From positions 1 to 7,434 of the forward strand of contig JAWOGN010000144.1 in the NCBI GenBank assembly GCA_046496815.1: DNA of 7,434 nucleotides. Reading direction: 5' to 3'. Numbering within the stretch: position 1 is the first letter of the stretch; each line of letters starts with the position of its first letter. A program made the translations under genes and the position numbers. Source of the stretch: JAWOGN01 sp046496815 (GTDB lineage Bacteria > Desulfobacterota > DSM-4660 > Desulfatiglandales > Desulfatiglandaceae). The notes beneath the pieces are model-generated. The model made no database searches. It worked only from the letters and a program-made list of their open reading frames with translations, and was not told the DNA's origin. Shown piece after piece: positions 5,672-7,434 of the stretch.

Positions 5672-5983
5672 ATGGATGCAAAAGATTATTGCAATTCAAT
5701 GGCGGCAGAACTGACCGCATGGAAGGCCAAATTGTTTGACGTAATTTCCCGGACCGATAAAATGAGCACCGCGGAAAAGGACAAGGTCTGGGAATACTTC
5801 AATGAAATGAAGATCGTTATCCAGGATCTGGAGGACAAGATCGAGACCCTTCGAACGGAATGCCCATCTGATTGGAGCCCGCAGAAAAAGGAAATCGAGG
5901 ATGCGCATGTGGATATGCGATCCAAGTACGAAGAAACGCTTGAGTACTTAGGGAAAGCAGCACCGATGTCTGTTCCTGGATAG
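5672..5983 (+). CDS. Small helical stress-like protein, paralogue 2
   Basis: 103 residues, helical, highly charged. It shares with the 5014 protein the YC pair (Cys7), KAKLFDVIS (18-26) and CPSDWSPQKK (64-73). Between these is a charged helix (about 31-63, with DLEDKIETLR) and after them a second one (74-96). A strong ribosome site (AAGGAG, 5660-5665, six bases before the ATG) fixes the start. The 130-bp gap before it holds no gene. A terminator 28 bp after its stop ends the group. Apart from the motifs, the two copies have diverged strongly, so the duplication is old and the YC and CPxDWSP residues are probably functional. Function unknown; a resemblance to sll1863-type stress proteins is tentative. 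Confidence 0.85.
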   Translation: MDAKDYCNSMAAELTAWKAKLFDVISRTDKMSTAEKDKVWEYFNEMKIVIQDLEDKIETLRTECPSDWSPQKKEIEDAHVDMRSKYEETLEYLGKAAPMSVPG

Positions 5984-6010
5984 CCTTCCGGCCACAATTT
6001 CAAATTCTAT

Positions 6011-6046
6011 ACCCACGCCCGTTTTCATTTTTCGGGCGTGGGTTTT
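6011..6046 (+). terminator. Intrinsic terminator after the helical-protein genes
   Basis: An 11-bp perfect GC-rich stem (6011-6021 with 6033-6043) with an 11-nt loop runs straight into TTTT (6043-6046). It closes the plus-strand group and separates it from the leftward cassette genes. The opposite strand lacks a T-run after the stem. Confidence 0.9.
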
Positions 6047-6053
6047 AAGTAAT

Positions 6054-6100
6054 GTTGGGCGACAGCGAAGCTGGCGTCCGTTTGCTCGCGATTGTTACAG
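6054..6100 (-). other. Degenerate or half attC-like site at the array end
   Basis: On the minus strand, CTGTAAC (6100-6094) follows the stop of the two-helix membrane gene. It is, with one mismatch, the complement of the GTTATAG box that begins the same cassette, as expected for a cassette's own end boxes. A stem GCGAGC / GCTTCGC (6089-6084 with 6071-6065, one bulged T) follows. The expected GTT box is absent; GCCCAAC occupies the place. It appears to mark the broken end of the cassette array. Confidence 0.45.
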
Positions 6101-6101
6101 T

Positions 6102-6356
6102 TCAGTTGTTTCTATCACTGCGAGCCTGACGTTTCAAGTGGCGCCACATAAATAGGCCCCAAAAGATACCTGCAAGCGGAAATCCAACCATAGACGTCAT
6201 AAAACCAACTGCGCTTGTACTCCCGAACAGAAGCATAATGCCCTGAAATAGAAGGGCCGTTGAAATACCCCAAAAGACAGCACCATGCCAAAAGACGTAG
6301 CGCCATTTTCCTTTCGCGAGAAGCCTTTCTATCCGTTTATGTTTATTGTTATCCAT
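6102..6356 (-). CDS. Two-helix membrane protein of a cassette-borne family
   Basis: 84 residues from the ATG at 6356, preceded by GAGG four bases upstream; the longer frame up to 6422 lies inside the attC site and is not used. A basic start (KHKRIERLLAKGKWRY) precedes two hydrophobic spans, about 20-43 (FWHGAVFWGISTALLF) and 52-71, ending GIFWGLFMWRH, then a basic tail. The pattern (ERL.A.GK.RYV, then WG..TALLF, then GI.WG..MW) is one I recall from small uncharacterised proteobacterial proteins often found as single genes. Inner-membrane location; function unknown. It sits between two attC-like sites as the last cassette of the array. Confidence 0.8.
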   Translation of the reverse strand: MDNNKHKRIERLLAKGKWRYVFWHGAVFWGISTALLFQGIMLLFGSTSAVGFMTSMVGFPLAGIFWGLFMWRHLKRQARSDRNN

Positions 6357-6370
6357 AATTCCTCGTTTCG

Positions 6371-6456
6371 CTATAACGCACCGGATTGCCAGCGCCGCCG
6401 AGGATTTCAGCGAAAATCGCATAATGTCGGGCGTCTGGTTAAGCCTGGGGTTGGAC
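6371..6456 (-). repeat. attC-like recombination site between the two membrane-protein cassettes
   Basis: On the minus strand GTCCAAC (6456-6450) opens the site and GTTATAG (6377-6371) ends it. AAC pairs with GTT, followed by unpaired spacers (CCCA against GGTGC). Then a stem forms: GG/CC and TT/AA, an internal loop, CCAG/CTGG, one bulged A, CGCC/GGCG. A bulged base inside a short stem bordered by unpaired spacers is the hallmark of attC sites recognised as folded single strands by integron integrases. It lies between two short same-strand genes, as expected. Confidence 0.65.
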
Positions 6457-6466
6457 GCTACCTTCG

Positions 6467-6841
6467 CTACGCCAAACCCCTGAGCTTAGCGGCAAGGTAT
6501 GGCGCAATAGCCGTGACCACAAGAACAACCGGCCAAATGTTTCCCCCCTTGAAAGTGTATGCCTCAAACATGACCTGCCAGGACTTGCCTTGCCACAGGC
6601 CAAACGAAAACTCGAAAACAAGCGTAAGAGTGAGCCAGCCGAAACCAATTCCAACGAGTTCAACGGAACGACGGGCACCAAGCCAGGGCAGCGAAAGGTA
6701 GGCAACGACGAATATGAGCGCCGACAGGAAGACACCACTCAATACAAGGCCAACTGCGGTGCCGAGTTTCGGTATCAGAACAGCCTCGCGCAGCAAGCCG
6801 TTAAGCATGGCCAACATCAGAATGCCTGCCCATACTGCCAA
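6467..6841 (-). CDS. Four-helix membrane protein of a cassette-borne family
   Basis: 124 residues from a TTG at 6841, with four hydrophobic spans (about 2-17, 29-52, 60-82, 102-117). The segments LNGLLREAVLIPKLG, LSG..LS.LIF, GKSWQ and the ending APYLAAKLRGL belong to a small uncharacterised membrane family I recall from gene cassettes. Function unknown. The start is odd: a perfect AAGGAG (6880-6875) is placed for an in-frame ACG at 6868, which would add nine residues (VFWITLKSL after the start) fitting the hydrophobic N-terminus. Either ACG is used weakly, or an ATG has mutated and the TTG is a fallback. The gene lies within a 514-bp cassette (6377-6890) bounded by GTTGGGC and GTCCAAC. Confidence 0.8.
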   Translation of the reverse strand: MAVWAGILMLAMLNGLLREAVLIPKLGTAVGLVLSGVFLSALIFVVAYLSLPWLGARRSVELVGIGFGWLTLTLVFEFSFGLWQGKSWQVMFEAYTFKGGNIWPVVLVVTAIAPYLAAKLRGLA

Positions 6842-6884
6842 CGATTTAAGTGTTATCCAGAAGACCGTAGATCACTCCTTGTAG

Positions 6885-6956
6885 GCCCAACGTATTTCTC
6901 ACTTGCAGGTGTGGAGCGGCAGCGGAATACCTGTCAAGTGCAGAAAATGGTTATGA
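6885..6956 (-). repeat. attC-like recombination site after higA
   Basis: On the minus strand TCATAAC (6956-6950) opens and GTTGGGC (6891-6885, the classic GTTRRRY box) ends a 72-bp site. The stem is TTTCT/AGAAA, bulged G, CACTTG/CAAGTG, bulged A, CAGGT/ACCTG, with an 18-nt top loop. AAC and GTT pair outside a short unpaired spacer. Both bulges are on the same side, as in canonical attC sites. The higA stop codon lies inside the opening box, which is common in compact cassettes. Confidence 0.75.
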
Positions 6957-7229
6957 AAAGGTATGCTTATCCCTTGAAATCGGTTTCAGGCGGCTAATCT
7001 GTTTTGCTGAAGGACTGTTCATTGCATGCCAAAGGTCCCAGTCCTGTTGCAAGCCCAGCCAGAAATCTGCAGACATGCCCAAAACACGCGATAGCCGCAA
7101 GGCAGTATCCGGGGTTACCGAACGTCTTCCTTTAATAATTTCGTTCAGACGAGGGTAAGAAACACCTAAGCGCCTTGCAAGTTCTGCTTGTGTGAGGTCA
7201 AGCGGTTTGACAAATTCCTCCAAAAGCAT
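6951..7229 (-). CDS. higA: HigA-family antitoxin (XRE-type helix-turn-helix), left copy
   Basis: 92 residues. The helix-turn-helix is LTQAELARRLGVSYPRLNEIIKGRR (12-36), followed by TPDTALRLSRVLG (39-51) and SADFWLGLQQDWDLWHA (53-69), the usual HigA layout. HigA represses its own operon and neutralises the HigB ribonuclease. Here no higB is visible: the place upstream is taken by an inverted second higA. HigA proteins normally begin with about ten more residues including HPGE; this copy keeps only GE before Met1. There is no start codon further up before an in-frame stop, and the purine run before the ATG touches it with no spacing. The gene may therefore be N-terminally trimmed and poorly translated. 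Its stop overlaps the attC site. Confidence 0.8.
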   Translation of the reverse strand: MLLEEFVKPLDLTQAELARRLGVSYPRLNEIIKGRRSVTPDTALRLSRVLGMSADFWLGLQQDWDLWHAMNSPSAKQISRLKPISRDKHTFS

Positions 7230-7434
7230 CTCCCCCGACCCATCCGGGGGAGATGCTTTTGGAGGAATTTGTCAAACCGCTTGCCCTCACACAAGCGGAA
7301 CTTGCAAGGCGCTTAGGCGTTTCTTACCCTCGCCTGAACGAAATTGTTAAAGGCAGACGTTCGGTAACTCCGGATACTGCCTTACGGCTGTCGCGTGTTT
7401 TAGGCATGTCTGCAGATTTCTGGCTGGGCTTACA
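7048..7434. repeat. Long inverted repeat made of two head-to-head higA copies
   Basis: Arms 7048-7237 and 7245-7434 (190 bp each) are 179/190 identical, with a 7-nt centre (7238-7244). The innermost 8 bp (CTCCCCCG/CGGGGGAG) pair perfectly. All 11 differences lie in the coding part. The right arm runs off the window, so the repeat may be longer. Confidence 0.95.
7253..7434 (+). CDS. higA: Second HigA-family antitoxin gene, right copy, cut by window edge
   Basis: The first 60 residues are visible from the ATG at 7253. They differ from the left copy only at residue 11 (Ala for Asp) and 32 (Val for Ile); nine other base changes are silent. Just upstream the frame reads THPGE, the normal HigA lead-in, so the ATG is really an internal Met of the ancestral gene and the authentic start and ribosome site were lost at the inversion point (near 7237). 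An in-frame stop lies further up with no start between. Either a functional paralogue broken by rearrangement, or half of an assembly join. Confidence 0.75.
   Translation, partial: MLLEEFVKPLALTQAELARRLGVSYPRLNEIVKGRRSVTPDTALRLSRVLGMSADFWLGL

Noticed and set aside
6285..6997. Plus-strand frames over the cassette genes
   Set aside because: They are antisense to the membrane-protein genes and cross both attC-like sites.
1..7434. tRNA, rRNA, CRISPR array, transposase or integrase
   Set aside because: Looked for on both strands; no cloverleaf, repeat-spacer pattern or recognisable enzyme was found.

Overview
The window looks like a fragment of an anaerobic or microaerophilic bacterial chromosome, most likely from the Desulfobacterota (sulfate-reducer relatives). 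This is inferred from gene content: a bacterial-type selenocysteine gene, a PerR-type regulator with a heme catalase, rhodanese lipoproteins, small helical stress-like proteins and integron-type cassettes. Both ends cut through genes, so it may be a complete short contig.

Left part (1-4787), minus strand. At the left edge is a truncated peroxiredoxin-like gene whose catalytic position is an in-frame UGA. Just downstream of that codon lies a clear bacterial SECIS hairpin, so I read it as a selenoprotein. Next comes an oxidative-stress block transcribed leftward: perR-type regulator, clade-3-type catalase, and a lipoprotein with two rhodanese domains. A -35/-10 pair and a palindrome overlapping the -10 sit upstream of perR. 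The block and a few degenerate small ORFs are bracketed by two copies of a 220-bp non-coding direct repeat (377-596 and 4568-4787, one mismatch, offset 4191 bp). Each copy carries a leftward promoter-like sequence and a GAGACA/TGTCTC palindrome. The peroxiredoxin and the perR-catalase block therefore sit behind essentially identical upstream regions, and recombination between the copies could release a 4191-bp circle.

Middle part (5014-6046), plus strand. Two paralogous helical proteins of about 100 residues share a YC...CPxDWSPxKK pattern and flank a small zinc-ribbon protein. A strong intrinsic terminator closes the group.

Right part (6050-7434), mostly minus strand. This looks like an integron cassette array without a visible integrase. 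Three short genes (HigA-like antitoxin, four-helix membrane protein, two-helix membrane protein) are separated by attC-like sites. These sites have AAC/GTT boxes, unpaired spacers and stems with bulged bases. A degenerate third site lies at the left end of the array. At the right edge the higA gene meets a second, 94% identical higA head to head. Nine of the 11 differences are synonymous, and both copies lack a normal start region, so this is either a real inverted duplication or an assembly chimera of two paralogues.

No rRNA, tRNA, CRISPR array, transposase or integrase is visible.
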